Notes: generated by a model from the sequence alone, not told the origin. DNA of 64,000 nucleotides from Ureibacillus xyleni (GCF_900217795.1 NZ_OBMQ01000018.1:1-64000), one strand, 5' to 3'; counted from the stretch's first letter, positions 16,269-26,017 are shown. Numbers and translations: made by a program.

Positions 16269-16463
16269 CCAATCCAAGTGACTAGGAGGGTTAACCCGAT
16301 GAGTGCGAATTATCGTTAGCTCAAGAAAACCCATCGAAACTGAGTACGCTAAAGCACGATTGTCTTAGGGAGATCTTAAGTCTAAATGCGAAAAGCGAGG
16401 CAGGGTGTCATGGAGGATGAAAAGTAAGTGTAATCAGACCCGGAGTTAATCCGGGTTTTTTTT
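16259..16463 (+). ncRNA. Structured RNA element, copy 2
   Basis: A near-identical partner of 15735-15936, lying about 525 bp downstream on the same strand. The tail from TAAATGCGAAAAGCGAGGCA to the terminator is unchanged, while loops and one stem position differ. The short frame MSANYR lies at 16299-16319. No protein gene follows on the same strand, so these are probably free RNAs rather than 5' leaders. Confidence 0.6.
16438..16463 (+). terminator. Terminator of RNA copy 2
   Basis: ACCCGG and CCGGGT form the stem, followed by eight T. It is the same hairpin as in copy 1. Confidence 0.85.
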
Positions 16464-16474
16464 ATGTTTTATAG

Positions 16475-16512
16475 TATTACGTAACAGTATTACATTTAAG
16501 TATTACATAACA
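16475..16512. repeat. 13-bp array 2, three units
   Basis: Three TATTAC units in 13-bp steps directly after RNA copy 2. It is short but of the same family as array 1, and lies just past the end of a membrane protein gene. Confidence 0.75.
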
Positions 16513-16520
16513 ATTAATAC

Positions 16521-16877
16521 TTACTGGGAATTCTTAATCTTCCTGAAATGAGAAAAGATATCCACCACAGCAAGTAGCAGTACGACCCAAAAAAAGCTAT
16601 TTTTAAAAGAGATTCCCGAAGCTGAATTTCCTCCCAAAAGAGTAAAGACGACCATTAGAAAAATGATATAAACTGTGATAAATACTTTCCACTTAAAAAC
16701 AGCTTTATCATCAACCTTTCTATTCCGTTTAAAAAGCAAACCAATCAAAATTAATCCGAGAATTAAAAAGGCGATGAAGGATTTTGGAAGGTGAACAACA
16801 TGGGGGGCATTTGGAAAATAATCATATGCAAATAAGATTGTAAAACCAAGGACTATAAGTAAAGTAATAAATTTCAA
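16521..16877 (-). CDS. Hypothetical small integral membrane protein
   Basis: A product of 118 residues with four predicted membrane helices, starting MKFITLLIVLGFTILFAYDY. I recognise no family motif. A GGAGG site precedes the start. It lies alone between the RNA/repeat region and the hut terminator. The charged loop after helix 2 (KRNRKVDDK) would put both ends in the cytoplasm. Function unknown. Confidence 0.65.
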   Translation of the reverse strand: MKFITLLIVLGFTILFAYDYFPNAPHVVHLPKSFIAFLILGLILIGLLFKRNRKVDDKAVFKWKVFITVYIIFLMVVFTLLGGNSASGISFKNSFFWVVLLLAVVDIFSHFRKIKNSQ

Positions 16878-16930
16878 GGTTGTATCCTCCTACTATTATT
16901 GTACCATAACGCTCCTTTTCAAAAAGAAAA

Positions 16931-16956
16931 ACGCTTTTCTTTATTTAGAAAAGCGT
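16931..16956 (-). terminator. Terminator of the hut operon
   Basis: ACGCTTTTC (16931-16939) pairs with GAAAAGCGT (16948-16956), with a T-rich tract on the minus strand. It lies directly after hutG. Confidence 0.8.
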
Positions 16957-16970
16957 CGTTGAGTTAGTGT

Positions 16971-17942
16971 TTAGGTTTGTAAAATACGCCCTGTCACAAA
17001 TTGTAACCATGCGTACACCCCGGTTTTTACGGTTTCAGCCACAATGGAATCTTTACTGGGGTCAAGGCAAACAAAATCGATATGATTGACAACGGGGTGG
17101 CGTCCGATTTCAAGTAAACACTCAAACAGTTCAATCGTCGTCATCCCTCCTGGAGTAGAGGCAGGTACGCCTGGTGCAACAGATATATCCAGAACATCCA
17201 TATCGACTGTGACGTAGATCCGATCAACTTTAGATGATAATTGGTTTAGTGATTTTTGAATTGTCCTAATTAATCCTTGGTTACGGGCTTGCTTTAATGT
17301 CACCATTTGTATTTTGTGTTTGTTCGCATAGTCAATGAGTGGTTTTGCATTAAAGTAGCCATGCAAACCAATATTAATCACATGCTCACCCTTGACGATA
17401 TTCCCATCAATTAATTGCCTAATGGGTGTTCCGTTTGCCGGTCCTAATTCTTTCGGGTCTCTTACATCGAGATGTGTATCAAGCTGTAGGATTCCAATCG
17501 TTTCATTTGAATAAGCTTCTTTAATTCCACGAACTGCACATGCCGTTGTGGAATGGTCACCGCCTATCATACACGTTGTTGCGTTAGGATAGTTTTCTAC
17601 TAAATATGCCGTGGACTCTTGAATCCGTTGATGTGATAAAAGAATATCGGTTGTGTGCATGGTCACATCCCCAGCATCAGCTACAGTATATTGAACTAAA
17701 TCAACATTTTCATCCAAATTATAGGTCGCAAAACTTTTCCATGATCGGCGAAATTCTGTTGGGTATAGGGAAGCGCCTGAGACACTTATGGAAGACCTCG
17801 AGATGGGTGCACCGTAAAGAATTAAGTCGGGTGTACTTTTGCTGTTTTGAAGTGGTTGCACCCAATGATGCACATAAGTTGGTTGATTTTCTTCTGGAAG
17901 ATTCCAAGACCATTCCGGAATTTGAAGATACAGTTTCCCCAT
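16971..17942 (-). CDS. hutG: Formimidoylglutamase
   Basis: A product of 323 residues of the arginase/ureohydrolase family. It hydrolyses N-formimidoyl-L-glutamate to glutamate and formamide, the last step of histidine degradation. The binuclear manganese motifs are visible: GGDHSTT, LDTHLDVRD and VDMDVLDISVAPG. It is the last gene of hutPHUIG, as in Bacillus, and starts one base after the hutI stop with an AAGGTGG ribosome site. The LDTHLDVRD form (His in place of the usual HxD variants) is normal for HutG. A histidine permease gene, found after hutG in B. subtilis, is absent here. Confidence 0.95.
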   Translation of the reverse strand: MGKLYLQIPEWSWNLPEENQPTYVHHWVQPLQNSKSTPDLILYGAPISRSSISVSGASLYPTEFRRSWKSFATYNLDENVDLVQYTVADAGDVTMHTTDILLSHQRIQESTAYLVENYPNATTCMIGGDHSTTACAVRGIKEAYSNETIGILQLDTHLDVRDPKELGPANGTPIRQLIDGNIVKGEHVINIGLHGYFNAKPLIDYANKHKIQMVTLKQARNQGLIRTIQKSLNQLSSKVDRIYVTVDMDVLDISVAPGVPASTPGGMTTIELFECLLEIGRHPVVNHIDFVCLDPSKDSIVAETVKTGVYAWLQFVTGRILQT

Positions 17943-17943
17943 A

Positions 17944-19200
17944 TCACACCACCTTTATGCCTTTTTTCCATACAGATTTCACATGGTTGACACCAAATAA
18001 ATATTGTAGTTCTTGATAACTTTTCGTTTTCCATATCACGATATCGGCTTGTTTCCCGACTTCAAGTGACCCCACTTGATCTTGACGATTGATTGCGCAA
18101 GCGGCATTATAGGTTGCGGCGATTAAGCTTTCAGCAGGAGTCAAACGCATCGAGATACAAGCCAAATTCATCACAAGTGGCATGGATGTTGTGGGTGAAG
18201 AGCCGGGATTGCAATCGGTGGAAATCGCGACAGCCACACCTGCATCAATCATTTTTCTTCCTGCAGCGGCTTCTTCCCGTAAATACAAGGCGGTCGCTGG
18301 TAGTAAACAAGCGATTGTTCCTGCTTTAGCCATAGCCTTAATCCCCTCATCGGATGCTTTTAACAGATGTTCAGCTGAAATGGCCCCGATTTTTGCGGCT
18401 AATTCTGCTCCACCATAGGGCTCAATTTCATCGGCATGGATTTTTGGAATCAACCCAAATCGTTTTCCCGCTTCTAAAATCCGCTCTGCTTGTTCTGGTG
18501 TATAAACGCCCTTTTCACAGAACACATCATTAAATTCTGCGAGTTTCTCCGCAGCGATGATTGGTAACATGTCGTTAATTAAATAATCGACAAATTCATC
18601 TTCCCGCCCCTTATATTCTGGTGGGACGGCATGGGCACCCATAAACGTTGGCACGATATCAATTGGATGTTGTTCTTGTAGTCTTTTCATGACGCGTAAC
18701 TGCTTCAGCTCGGTTTCAAGATTCATGCCGTAACCGCTTTTCCCTTCAATTGTTGTGACTCCGTGAGCTAGAAAGGAATCCAATCGCCGTGTTGTTTGCT
18801 CAAAAAGCTCCTGTTCTGTTGCTTCTCTTGTCATACGGGTTGTCGCATGAATGCCGCCACCTGCATTCATAATGTCCATGTACGTTGCCCCTTCTAGGCG
18901 CATTTCAAATTCATGCTCCCGGCTTCCCCCATAAACTACATGCGTATGGGGGTCCACTAATCCTGGCGTGACTAAATGATTTGTCGCATCGACAATTTCT
19001 GCTTCATGAGGCTTATCTGAATACTTTTTTTCAAGCTCTGTTGTTGTTCCGACAGCTTGAATTATGCCATCTTCAATCCATAAGCTGCCGTCTTCAATTA
19101 AACCAAGATTGGACATTGCTTCTTTGGTGCGTGGACCTAATTCATTAGAAGCAAGTGTTGCTAATTGGGCCGCATGTTTAATCCAAATCGGTTTTGTCAT
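17944..19200 (-). CDS. hutI: Imidazolonepropionase
   Basis: A product of about 418 residues of the amidohydrolase superfamily. It opens the imidazolone ring to give N-formimidoyl-L-glutamate. The metal-binding HTH of VDPHTHVVYGGSREHEFE and the downstream KIHADEIEPYGG and STDCNPGSSPT motifs are all present. The ATG at 19200 overlaps the hutU stop (TGATGA) and follows GGAGTGG. An in-frame GTG one codon earlier is also possible. It is the fourth gene of the hut operon. Confidence 0.95.
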   Translation of the reverse strand: MTKPIWIKHAAQLATLASNELGPRTKEAMSNLGLIEDGSLWIEDGIIQAVGTTTELEKKYSDKPHEAEIVDATNHLVTPGLVDPHTHVVYGGSREHEFEMRLEGATYMDIMNAGGGIHATTRMTREATEQELFEQTTRRLDSFLAHGVTTIEGKSGYGMNLETELKQLRVMKRLQEQHPIDIVPTFMGAHAVPPEYKGREDEFVDYLINDMLPIIAAEKLAEFNDVFCEKGVYTPEQAERILEAGKRFGLIPKIHADEIEPYGGAELAAKIGAISAEHLLKASDEGIKAMAKAGTIACLLPATALYLREEAAAGRKMIDAGVAVAISTDCNPGSSPTTSMPLVMNLACISMRLTPAESLIAATYNAACAINRQDQVGSLEVGKQADIVIWKTKSYQELQYLFGVNHVKSVWKKGIKVV

Positions 19201-20876
19201 CACTGATCCACTCCTTGATCAAGCATTGGCATCTTGATTCCTTTTTCCCGAGCCGTTTTCTTGGCAAGTTCATATCCTGCATCAGCGTGGCGCACAACTC
19301 CCATTCCTGGATCTGTTGTTAATACTCGCTCGATACGTGCTTCGGCTTCTTTCGTTCCATCCGCCACAATCACGACTCCTGCATGTAAGGAGTAACCCAT
19401 TCCGACGCCACCACCGTGGTGTACAGAAACCCAAGTGGCACCTCCAACTGCGTTGACCATCGCATTTAAAATCGGCCAATCTGCTACAACATCTGAACCG
19501 TCTTTCATCGCTTCTGTTTCACGGTTTGGTGAAGCAACGGAACCTGAATCTAAGTGGTCACGACCGATGACAATTGGCGCTTTTAGTTCGCCGCTTGCCA
19601 CCATATCATTGATGATTTTTCCGAATCGAGCGCGTTCGCCATAGCCTAACCAACAAATTCGAGAAGGAAGACCTTGGAATTGAATTTTGTCTTGTGCCAT
19701 ACGAATCCAGTTGCATAAATGTTCGTTGTCACTAAATTCACGTAAAATGGCTTCGTCTGTCTTATAAATATCTTCAGGATCTCCTGATAGGGCTACCCAA
19801 CGGAAAGGTCCTTTTCCTTCACAAAATTGTGGGCGAATATAAGCTGGAACAAATCCAGGGAAGTCAAAGGCATTTTCTACGCCTTCATCTTTCGCAACTT
19901 GACGAATGTTGTTCCCATAGTCAAAAGTAATGGATCCTTTTTCCATCATCGTAAGCATTGCGTTTACATGTGTGGCCATCGATGCTTTTGAACGTTTCAC
20001 ATATTCTGTAGGGTTTTCGCTTCGTAACTTCGCTGCTTCTTCAAGCGTCATCCCTGAAGGAATATAACCGTTTAGTGGATCATGAGCTGATGTTTGGTCA
20101 GTTAATGCATCAGGAATGAAGTTTCTTGCAATCATTTCAGGAAGAATGGCTGCTGCGTTCCCTAATAAACCAATCGATAACGCTTTGCCTTCTTTCTTTG
20201 CCGCTTCAGCTAATTGAATGGCTTCCTCTAACGTATACGCTTTTACATCGGTGTAACGCGTTTCGATTCGGCGGTCGATTCTTGTTTCATCCACCTCAAT
20301 GGCGATACATACGCCTCCGTTCATCGTTACCGCAAGTGGTTGTGCACCACCCATTCCACCTAATCCAGCTGTTACAGTGATTGTGCCTTTGAGTGTACTG
20401 TTAAAATGCTGTTTCGCTAACTCCGCAAAGGTTTCATACGTGCCTTGTACAATTCCTTGTGAACCAATATAAATCCAGCTACCTGCTGTCATTTGCCCGT
20501 ACATCATTAGCCCTTTTTTATCGAGTTCGTGGAATGTTTCCCAATTTGCATAAGCTGGTACAATGTTGGAATTTGCAAGAAGAACGCGTGGTGCATCCGT
20601 ATGTGTTCTGAAAATCGCGACAGGCTTTCCTGATTGCACAAGTAAAGTTTCATCGTTTTCTAGTTCTTTCAGTGATTTCACGATTGCATCGAAAGACTCC
20701 CAGTTACGAGCAGCTTTTCCGATTCCACCATAAACGACTAAGTCTTCTGGTCTTTCTGCAACGTCTGGATCTAAATTATTCATTAACATCCGAAGAACGG
20801 CTTCTTGTTGCCAGCCTTTTGTATTAAGATTTGTCCCTACATAACGTACTACTTTTTGGTTAGTTGTTGTTTTCAT
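19200..20876 (-). CDS. hutU: Urocanate hydratase
   Basis: A product of about 558 residues that converts urocanate to 4-imidazolone-5-propanoate with tightly bound NAD. Family signatures seen include [16 protein letters not shown] in the NAD-binding region and [13 protein letters not shown] near the active site. The second ATG (20876) lies eight bases after AGGAGG and is preferred over the first (20882), which is only two bases away. The start lies inside the end of hutH, so the two genes are translationally coupled. Confidence 0.95.
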   Translation of the reverse strand: MKTTTNQKVVRYVGTNLNTKGWQQEAVLRMLMNNLDPDVAERPEDLVVYGGIGKAARNWESFDAIVKSLKELENDETLLVQSGKPVAIFRTHTDAPRVLLANSNIVPAYANWETFHELDKKGLMMYGQMTAGSWIYIGSQGIVQGTYETFAELAKQHFNSTLKGTITVTAGLGGMGGAQPLAVTMNGGVCIAIEVDETRIDRRIETRYTDVKAYTLEEAIQLAEAAKKEGKALSIGLLGNAAAILPEMIARNFIPDALTDQTSAHDPLNGYIPSGMTLEEAAKLRSENPTEYVKRSKASMATHVNAMLTMMEKGSITFDYGNNIRQVAKDEGVENAFDFPGFVPAYIRPQFCEGKGPFRWVALSGDPEDIYKTDEAILREFSDNEHLCNWIRMAQDKIQFQGLPSRICWLGYGERARFGKIINDMVASGELKAPIVIGRDHLDSGSVASPNRETEAMKDGSDVVADWPILNAMVNAVGGATWVSVHHGGGVGMGYSLHAGVVIVADGTKEAEARIERVLTTDPGMGVVRHADAGYELAKKTAREKGIKMPMLDQGVDQ

Positions 20877-22398
20877 TTTCATTTCCTCCTAATTGAGATA
20901 CTTTTTTTCCAAACTCGAACGATTCAATTTTTAACCAAGCATTCATCGCTTCAATATCTTTTGAAAATACGCGATCGGCATGAATTGATGGAACAATATT
21001 TCTTGCATTTTCTAAAAAACTTCGCGTGTGTGACGCCATTTTATCAACTCCACGGTATTGTGCCGCTTGTAGCCCACAGATTGCCTCAATCGCTAACACT
21101 CGACGTGTATTCGTGATAACTTGATATGCGTGTCTTGATCCGATTGTTCCCATGCTAACGTGGTCTTCTTGGTTCGCTGATGACGGAATGGAATCGACAC
21201 TTGCTGGGTGTGCTAACGTTTTGTTTTCCGATACAAGGGATGCCGCCACATATTGCATAATCATCGCTCCTGATTGTAAGCCGGGTTCAGGACTTAAAAA
21301 CGGAGGCAAATCATTTAGTTGTGGGTTGACAAGGCGTTCAATTCGTCGTTCAGAAATGTTAGCTAGTTCTGCTACCGCAATCGCTAGGAAATCCATCGCG
21401 AATGCAATCGGTTGCCCGTGGAAATTCCCACCTGATAAAACTTTTTCCCCGTTGTCAAAAATTAATGGATTATCTGTTGCAGCGTTCATCTCAATTTCCA
21501 ATTTTTCTTTTACGTAATTTAATGTTTGCCAAGTAGCGCCATGAACTTGTGGGATACAACGAATGGAATAGGCATCTTGCACACGAAGTTCGCCTTGCTT
21601 TGTTGTTAAAGAGCTATCTGATAAGTAACAACGTATGCGTTCTGCTACGTCTACTTGTTCTTTATAACCACGGGCAAGTTGAATGTCTTCATCAAATGCA
21701 TCAATAATTCCACGTAGTCCTTCTATCGTTACGGATGCAATAAGTTCTGTTTGATAAGCTAATTTTTCTGCCTCAAGGTATGCAATAACGCCCATTGCGG
21801 TCATTGCCTGCGTTCCATTAATAAGTGCTAACCCTTCTTTTGCGGTTAAGGTGATTGGGAAAATGGATTCCTTCTTTAAAGCATCTTTGGCAGAGGTTCT
21901 TTCCCCTTTATAAAAGACCTCCCCTTCACCAATCAACACAAGGGCTAAATGAGAAAGTGGCGCTAAATCACCGCTAGCACCGAGTGATCCTTGCTGAGGG
22001 ATAACCGGATGAATGCCAGCATTCAATAACTCTAGCAATCTTTCAATAACTACAGGGCGTACCCCTGAGAAGCCCTTTAATAATGCGTTTGCACGTAGGA
22101 GAATCATCGCACGGGATACAACCTCTGGAAAGGGCTCTCCAACGCCGCAAGCATGAGAACGAATTAAATTGAGTTGTAGCGCCTCCACATCGTCTTTACC
22201 GATAAACACATCACTAAATTTTCCAAAACCTGTTGTAATACCGTAAACAATACGCCCCTCGGAAACGATTTTTTCTACCGCTTTCCGACTTTCTTGAACT
22301 TTTTTCATACTTTCCTCAGAGTAAATAACTTTTTCTCCATCGAATAAAACTTTTCGTACATCTGAAAAAGTAAGTGTTTGACCATCTAATGTAACCAT
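20860..22398 (-). CDS. hutH: Histidine ammonia-lyase
   Basis: A product of about 512 residues that removes ammonia from L-histidine to give urocanate, the first step of the pathway. The MIO prosthetic-group triad Ala-Ser-Gly is in [14 protein letters not shown] near residue 142, and the active-site tyrosine region [10 protein letters not shown] is near the N-terminus. The start at 22398 ([10 protein letters not shown]) follows a GGAGG site. The frame is open for another 21 codons upstream, but that part overlaps the antiterminator hairpin. Expression depends on HutP read-through of that hairpin. Confidence 0.95.
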   Translation of the reverse strand: MVTLDGQTLTFSDVRKVLFDGEKVIYSEESMKKVQESRKAVEKIVSEGRIVYGITTGFGKFSDVFIGKDDVEALQLNLIRSHACGVGEPFPEVVSRAMILLRANALLKGFSGVRPVVIERLLELLNAGIHPVIPQQGSLGASGDLAPLSHLALVLIGEGEVFYKGERTSAKDALKKESIFPITLTAKEGLALINGTQAMTAMGVIAYLEAEKLAYQTELIASVTIEGLRGIIDAFDEDIQLARGYKEQVDVAERIRCYLSDSSLTTKQGELRVQDAYSIRCIPQVHGATWQTLNYVKEKLEIEMNAATDNPLIFDNGEKVLSGGNFHGQPIAFAMDFLAIAVAELANISERRIERLVNPQLNDLPPFLSPEPGLQSGAMIMQYVAASLVSENKTLAHPASVDSIPSSANQEDHVSMGTIGSRHAYQVITNTRRVLAIEAICGLQAAQYRGVDKMASHTRSFLENARNIVPSIHADRVFSKDIEAMNAWLKIESFEFGKKVSQLGGNENENNN

Positions 22399-22424
22399 CT
22401 GTATGTCCTCCTTCAAAATTCTTA

Positions 22425-22513
22425 TGACAATAGAAAAGGAGGCTATACCAAAGAGAATCACTAAAAAAGTGATTTCTTGATATAGCCCCCTATTATCTAA
22501 AATACTATGGGCA
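22425..22513 (-). promoter_or_regulatory. HutP-controlled terminator/antiterminator between hutP and hutH
   Basis: On the minus strand, three TAG triplets (about 22490-22509) precede a hairpin. Its stem is made of GGCTATA with TATAGCC and AATCAC with GTGATT, followed by TCCTTTTCT. HutP of Bacillus, with L-histidine and Mg2+, binds UAG-type triplets here and prevents termination. Position and elements match that model. Spacers between the triplets are five and four bases. Confidence 0.8.
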
Positions 22514-22515
22514 AT

Positions 22516-22959
22516 TTATATATGATTAATGCCTAAACCAATCGTTTCATGTTCAGAACCTTTAACTGGAGCGCCAATGGTCCCGTATAAGGAAACCGCA
22601 ATCCAATCTCCCTCGCGCTCATCTTCATAGGGGTTCCCTCGTAAAACAGCAAAGGACAAACCAACTGTTCTTAAGACAGACCCAATTTGCACTTGGCCTC
22701 GTGTTATGCCATTTAACGCTTCGATAATTGCGTGGTACAATGCGTGTGATTCGCGATAGATATCTGAGTGAATAACCCCGTTTTTCTTAGCGGCGGTTTC
22801 AATCGCAGCAACTACCTTATGTGCATCCATCGACCCAACTTTTCCCGTGCAACTCTTCCAGTTCAACTGCTCGAGTGTTGCAAGATATTCAGTAGGTTCA
22901 TCAGAAAGCAAAAGTAAGATAGCGTGTTTACCTATACGACGATCGTTACTTAATGCCAT
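22516..22959 (-). CDS. hutP: HutP, histidine-responsive RNA-binding antiterminator
   Basis: A product of 147 residues, the normal HutP length. It binds L-histidine and magnesium and then the RNA upstream of hutH to allow read-through. Family features such as [13 protein letters not shown] and the C-terminal [19 protein letters not shown] block are present; the latter holds the metal and histidine-binding region. It is the first gene of the operon, with a TTGACA/TACAAT promoter 70 bases upstream and the target hairpin directly behind it. Confidence 0.95.
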   Translation of the reverse strand: MALSNDRRIGKHAILLLLSDEPTEYLATLEQLNWKSCTGKVGSMDAHKVVAAIETAAKKNGVIHSDIYRESHALYHAIIEALNGITRGQVQIGSVLRTVGLSFAVLRGNPYEDEREGDWIAVSLYGTIGAPVKGSEHETIGLGINHI

Positions 22960-23028
22960 TTAAACAACTCTTTCCATTTTCTAAGTAGCACAACAAGTTG
23001 AATTTTCTAATGTCTAATAGCTAACTTG

Positions 23029-23057
23029 ATTGTAAACGCTTCAAAAATACGTGTCAA
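23029..23057 (-). promoter_or_regulatory. Sigma-A promoter of the hut operon with overlapping cre site
   Basis: TTGACA (23057-23052), a 17-bp spacer and TACAAT (23034-23029) make a near-consensus promoter on the minus strand. TGTAAACGCTTCAA (23031-23044) fits the CcpA cre consensus with one mismatch and covers the -10, so glucose repression is expected. The perfect palindrome TGACAATTGTCA at 23087-23098 lies just upstream and may be another operator. Confidence 0.85.
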
Positions 23058-23168
23058 CGAGTATTTTTGAAAGTTTAATATTATTTTGACAATTGTCAGA
23101 TAGGTAAAATTTCCATTACTTTCATGTGCCAGTTCGACAAATTAAAGAAATACATGCTCTAGGTGGTC

Positions 23169-23570
23169 ATTCCAATTCGGTATTATATTTAGGTATTCCA
23201 ATTCAGTATTACGTATACGTGTTACATCCAAATATTCCAATTCAGTATTACGTATACGTGTTACATCCAAATATTCCAATTCAGTATTACGTATACGTGT
23301 TACATCCAAATATTCCAATTCAGTATTACGTATACGTGTTACATCCAAATATTCCAATTCAGTATTACGTATACGTGTTACATCCAAATATTCCAATTCA
23401 GTATTACGTATACGTGTTACATCCAAATATTCCAATTCAGTATTACGTATACGTGTTACATCAAAGTATTCCAATTCAGTATTACGAAAAAGTATTACAT
23501 TAAAGTATTCCAATTCAGTATTACATAAGAGTATTACATCTAAATATTCCAATTCAGTATTACATAATAC
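23169..23570. repeat. 13-bp tandem array 3, about 31 units with 39-bp superrepeat
   Basis: Three 13-bp units, TATTCCAATTCAG, TATTACGTATACG and TGTTACATCCAAA, form a 39-bp block repeated about seven times almost without change. The ends are more diverged. It lies between the hut promoter and a LysR gene. Because 39 is a multiple of three, both strands stay open as long frames. These frames are not genes. Confidence 0.95.
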
Positions 23571-23699
23571 TTAAACAAGTTGCGTTCGTGTTTAAAATTT
23601 GTGAAAACCCTAAGTAGCCATCCATGTAAAAAAGCGCAAATTCATCTTTTGAAAATGCGCTCATAGTCTAAATATCTTTACCTTCAACTACAGTGTATC

Positions 23700-24545
23700 T
23701 CAACGCAAACTTTCATTTACTAGAGTGAAGATGTTAGTTGAATAGGTTAATAAAGAAATTTTTCTACTAAATTCATTATCTATTAATGGGATTGCTTTTA
23801 AACCTTGTTCTAAGCGTCTAATACTCATTTCAGGGAGAATGGTTACGCCAACACCATTTTTGACCAGTTTTAAAATTACATCATTTTCTCCAATTTCCAT
23901 CGTGTTGTTTAATACAATGTCTTCTTGTCTCAAATATTGATCTAACGAATTCCGAATATCACAAGGAGAGGTTGGCAAAATTAAATTTTGTTCCGTTAGT
24001 TGAGCTAATGAAATGGAAGGAACTTTTGAAAACTCACTTGAAGCCAAGGCAATCACAAAGTATGGTTCATTTAAAAAAGTATAGACATAATCCTTCTCTT
24101 TAACATCCTGTCCAAATCCAACATCTATTTCTTTTGCTAGTAATAAGTTTTCGATCTCCTGACTTGTTCCTACAACATGAAGAACTACTTTATATTCTAA
24201 GGAATTGAACTTTTGTATGATTTCTGGTAATAAATTATTCGCAATACTAGGTAGGGCTGCAATTTTTATCGTTTTCTTCACATCTTTTTTTGTGAATCTT
24301 TGTTTTAATCTTGTAACATGATCCAATATTATTTCCGCTTCTCTCAGAAAAATGTCTCCATCAGAAGTTAACAATACTCCACTTTTACTCCTCTTAAATA
24401 AAGTTGTACCTAACTCCTTTTCTAATAATTTTAACTGCTTCGTTAAAGCTGGCTGTGAAATATGGAGTGATTTTGAAGCTTTATTGATACTTTTCGTTTC
24501 GGCTATTACTTTCACGTAATTCATTTGCTGAAGATTCAAATTCAT
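23700..24545 (-). CDS. LysR-family transcriptional regulator
   Basis: A product of 281 residues with a LysR helix-turn-helix (KSINKASKSLHISQPALTKQ) and an effector domain with VKNGVGVTILPEMSIRRLE near residue 230. It is divergent from the threonine-dehydratase-like gene across 106 bp and is its probable regulator. The ribosome site GGGGGG lies one base before the ATG at 24545 and seven before an in-frame TTG two codons on, so the true start may be the TTG. Effector unknown; an amino acid is likely given the partner gene. Confidence 0.85.
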   Translation of the reverse strand: MNLNLQQMNYVKVIAETKSINKASKSLHISQPALTKQLKLLEKELGTTLFKRSKSGVLLTSDGDIFLREAEIILDHVTRLKQRFTKKDVKKTIKIAALPSIANNLLPEIIQKFNSLEYKVVLHVVGTSQEIENLLLAKEIDVGFGQDVKEKDYVYTFLNEPYFVIALASSEFSKVPSISLAQLTEQNLILPTSPCDIRNSLDQYLRQEDIVLNNTMEIGENDVILKLVKNGVGVTILPEMSIRRLEQGLKAIPLIDNEFSRKISLLTYSTNIFTLVNESLR

Positions 24546-24651
24546 CCCCCCTTATAACTTCAGATTATAACATTATGACAAGTTGGTATTATCTCAAAAT
24601 ATGGGAAAATCATAAAATTAACAGGAGACTTAATATAGAGGAGATGTTTAT

Positions 24652-25629
24652 TTGAAACCATTTTCGATTACGTTACAAGATATTATCCAAGCTCAAAAAA
24701 GAATTCAGCCTTATATTCACCACACACCATTAGAGTATAGTGAAAGGTTTACTCAGCTATATAAATCGGACATCTTTTTAAAATTAGAAAGCCTTCAAGT
24801 AACGGGAAGTTTTAAAGCAAGAGGATCTCTCAACAAGTTGTTAACATTAAATGAAACTGAACGTCAACTTGGTGTAATCGCTCCTTCTGCAGGAAATCAT
24901 GGAATCGGCTTAGCCTATGCAGCAAGGAAATTGAATGTACCTGCTCATGTTTATTTACCAAAAGATGCAGACCAAAGTAAAATTCGAGCTTTAAGTAACT
25001 ATGGGGCGCAATTATCGTTTTTTGAAACAATTGAGGATGCTAGAATCGCCGCCATCAATACAGCACATGAAACTGGTAAAACGTTTCTTTCTGCTTACAA
25101 TGATCCTGCCATCATTTCAGCGGGTGGCACAGTTGCTCTAGAAATTATACAAGATTTGGCTGACGTCGATGTGGTGATAACTTGTTTAGGTGGCGGAGGC
25201 CTTACTGCTGGTATTTGTATAGCCTTAAAATCTATTAATCCCAAAATTGAAGTTTGGGCTGTGGAACCTAAAAATAGCCCGTCCATCGCTACTTGGCATA
25301 GTGAAGGAAAGGTGTCAGAAGTTAATTTAAAAAGTTCGATAGCTGAAGGTCTAAGTGGTCCAATTGATCCTAATACAATTACTTTCCCAATCATTCATCA
25401 ATATATTGATCGGATTTTAACCGTGACAGAAGAGGAGATTGTAAATGCAATGAAATCAATGCTAGATTCCCAATACATTATTGAACCTTCAGGAGTAGCA
25501 GGTATTGCAACATTAAGTCAATGTGGAGATGAATTAAAGGGGCGAAAAGTAGCGATCGTAGTAACTGGTAGAAATATTTCATGGTCTAGATTTCTTTCTA
25601 TCGTCAATGAAAATCGTCATAATCAATAA
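24652..25629 (+). CDS. PLP-dependent threonine/serine dehydratase-family enzyme
   Basis: A product of 325 residues of fold type II PLP enzymes. The PLP lysine is in TGSFKARGSLNK, the phosphate-binding glycines in CLGGGGLTAGI, and the substrate loop in APSAGNHGIGLAYAA. It lacks the ACT regulatory domain of biosynthetic IlvA, so it is of the catabolic TdcB, serine racemase or hydroxyaspartate dehydratase type. These cannot be told apart here. The TTG start is chosen because GAGGAG lies eight bases before it. It is divergent from a LysR gene. Confidence 0.9.
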   Translation: MKPFSITLQDIIQAQKRIQPYIHHTPLEYSERFTQLYKSDIFLKLESLQVTGSFKARGSLNKLLTLNETERQLGVIAPSAGNHGIGLAYAARKLNVPAHVYLPKDADQSKIRALSNYGAQLSFFETIEDARIAAINTAHETGKTFLSAYNDPAIISAGGTVALEIIQDLADVDVVITCLGGGGLTAGICIALKSINPKIEVWAVEPKNSPSIATWHSEGKVSEVNLKSSIAEGLSGPIDPNTITFPIIHQYIDRILTVTEEEIVNAMKSMLDSQYIIEPSGVAGIATLSQCGDELKGRKVAIVVTGRNISWSRFLSIVNENRHNQ

Positions 25630-25652
25630 TTAATAAAAGAGCAACCGCATTG

Positions 25653-25688
25653 AATGGTTGGCGTTGAATTAATGCCAACCATTTCTTC
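25653..25688 (+). terminator. Terminator of the dehydratase gene
   Basis: AATGGTTGGC (25653-25662) pairs with GCCAACCATT (25674-25683), followed by TTCTTC. Array 4 begins at once after it. Confidence 0.8.
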
Positions 25689-25953
25689 AGTATTACGTAA
25701 GAATATTACATAAGAATATTACATGTAAATATTCCAATTCAGTATTACATAAGAGTATTACATATAAATATTCCAATTCAGTATTACATAAGGGTATTAC
25801 ATATAAATATTCCAATTCAGTATTACATAAGGGTATTACATATAAATATTCCAATTCAGTATTACATAAGAGTATTACATACAAATATTCCAATTCAGTA
25901 TTACATAAATGTATTACGTTTAAATATTCCTTTGTACTATTACATAACACTTA
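25688..25953. repeat. 13-bp tandem array 4, about 20 units, upstream of parA
   Basis: Units TATTCCAATTCAG, TATTACATAAGAG and TATTACATATAAA form a 39-bp block repeated about five times. It shares the TATTCCAATTCAG unit with array 3. The array ends 65 bp before the parA start codon. In several plasmid partition systems with a ribbon-helix-helix adaptor the centromere is a tandem array in this position, so this is a candidate parS. That role is inferred. Confidence 0.9.
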
Positions 25954-25965
25954 AACATACATACT

Positions 25966-26012
25966 AATATGATGCATTTAATTTTTACATATCATTTAAA
26001 AAGGTGGTGCAA
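25966..26012. promoter_or_regulatory. Iteron-like half sites in the parA leader
   Basis: TGATGCATTTAA (near 25971) and GGTGGTGCAA (near 26003, overlapping the parA ribosome site) resemble the origin iteron TGGTGCATTTT. If the initiator binds here, parA and replication would be linked. The resemblance is short and may be chance. Confidence 0.35.
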
Positions 26013-26017
26013 TAGTT

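Noticed and set aside
15735-16463. Known riboswitch (lysine, M-box, ydaO, T-box) in the duplicated RNA
   Set aside because: Signature sequences of these classes are not seen, and no regulated gene follows on the same strand.
23126-23552. Long open frames on both strands with 13-residue repeats
   Set aside because: They arise because the 39-bp repeat is a multiple of three and lacks stops. There is no credible ribosome site and both strands are open equally.
25693-25950. Minus-strand frame of 85 codons
   Set aside because: It lies entirely in tandem array 4 and is a by-product of the repeat.
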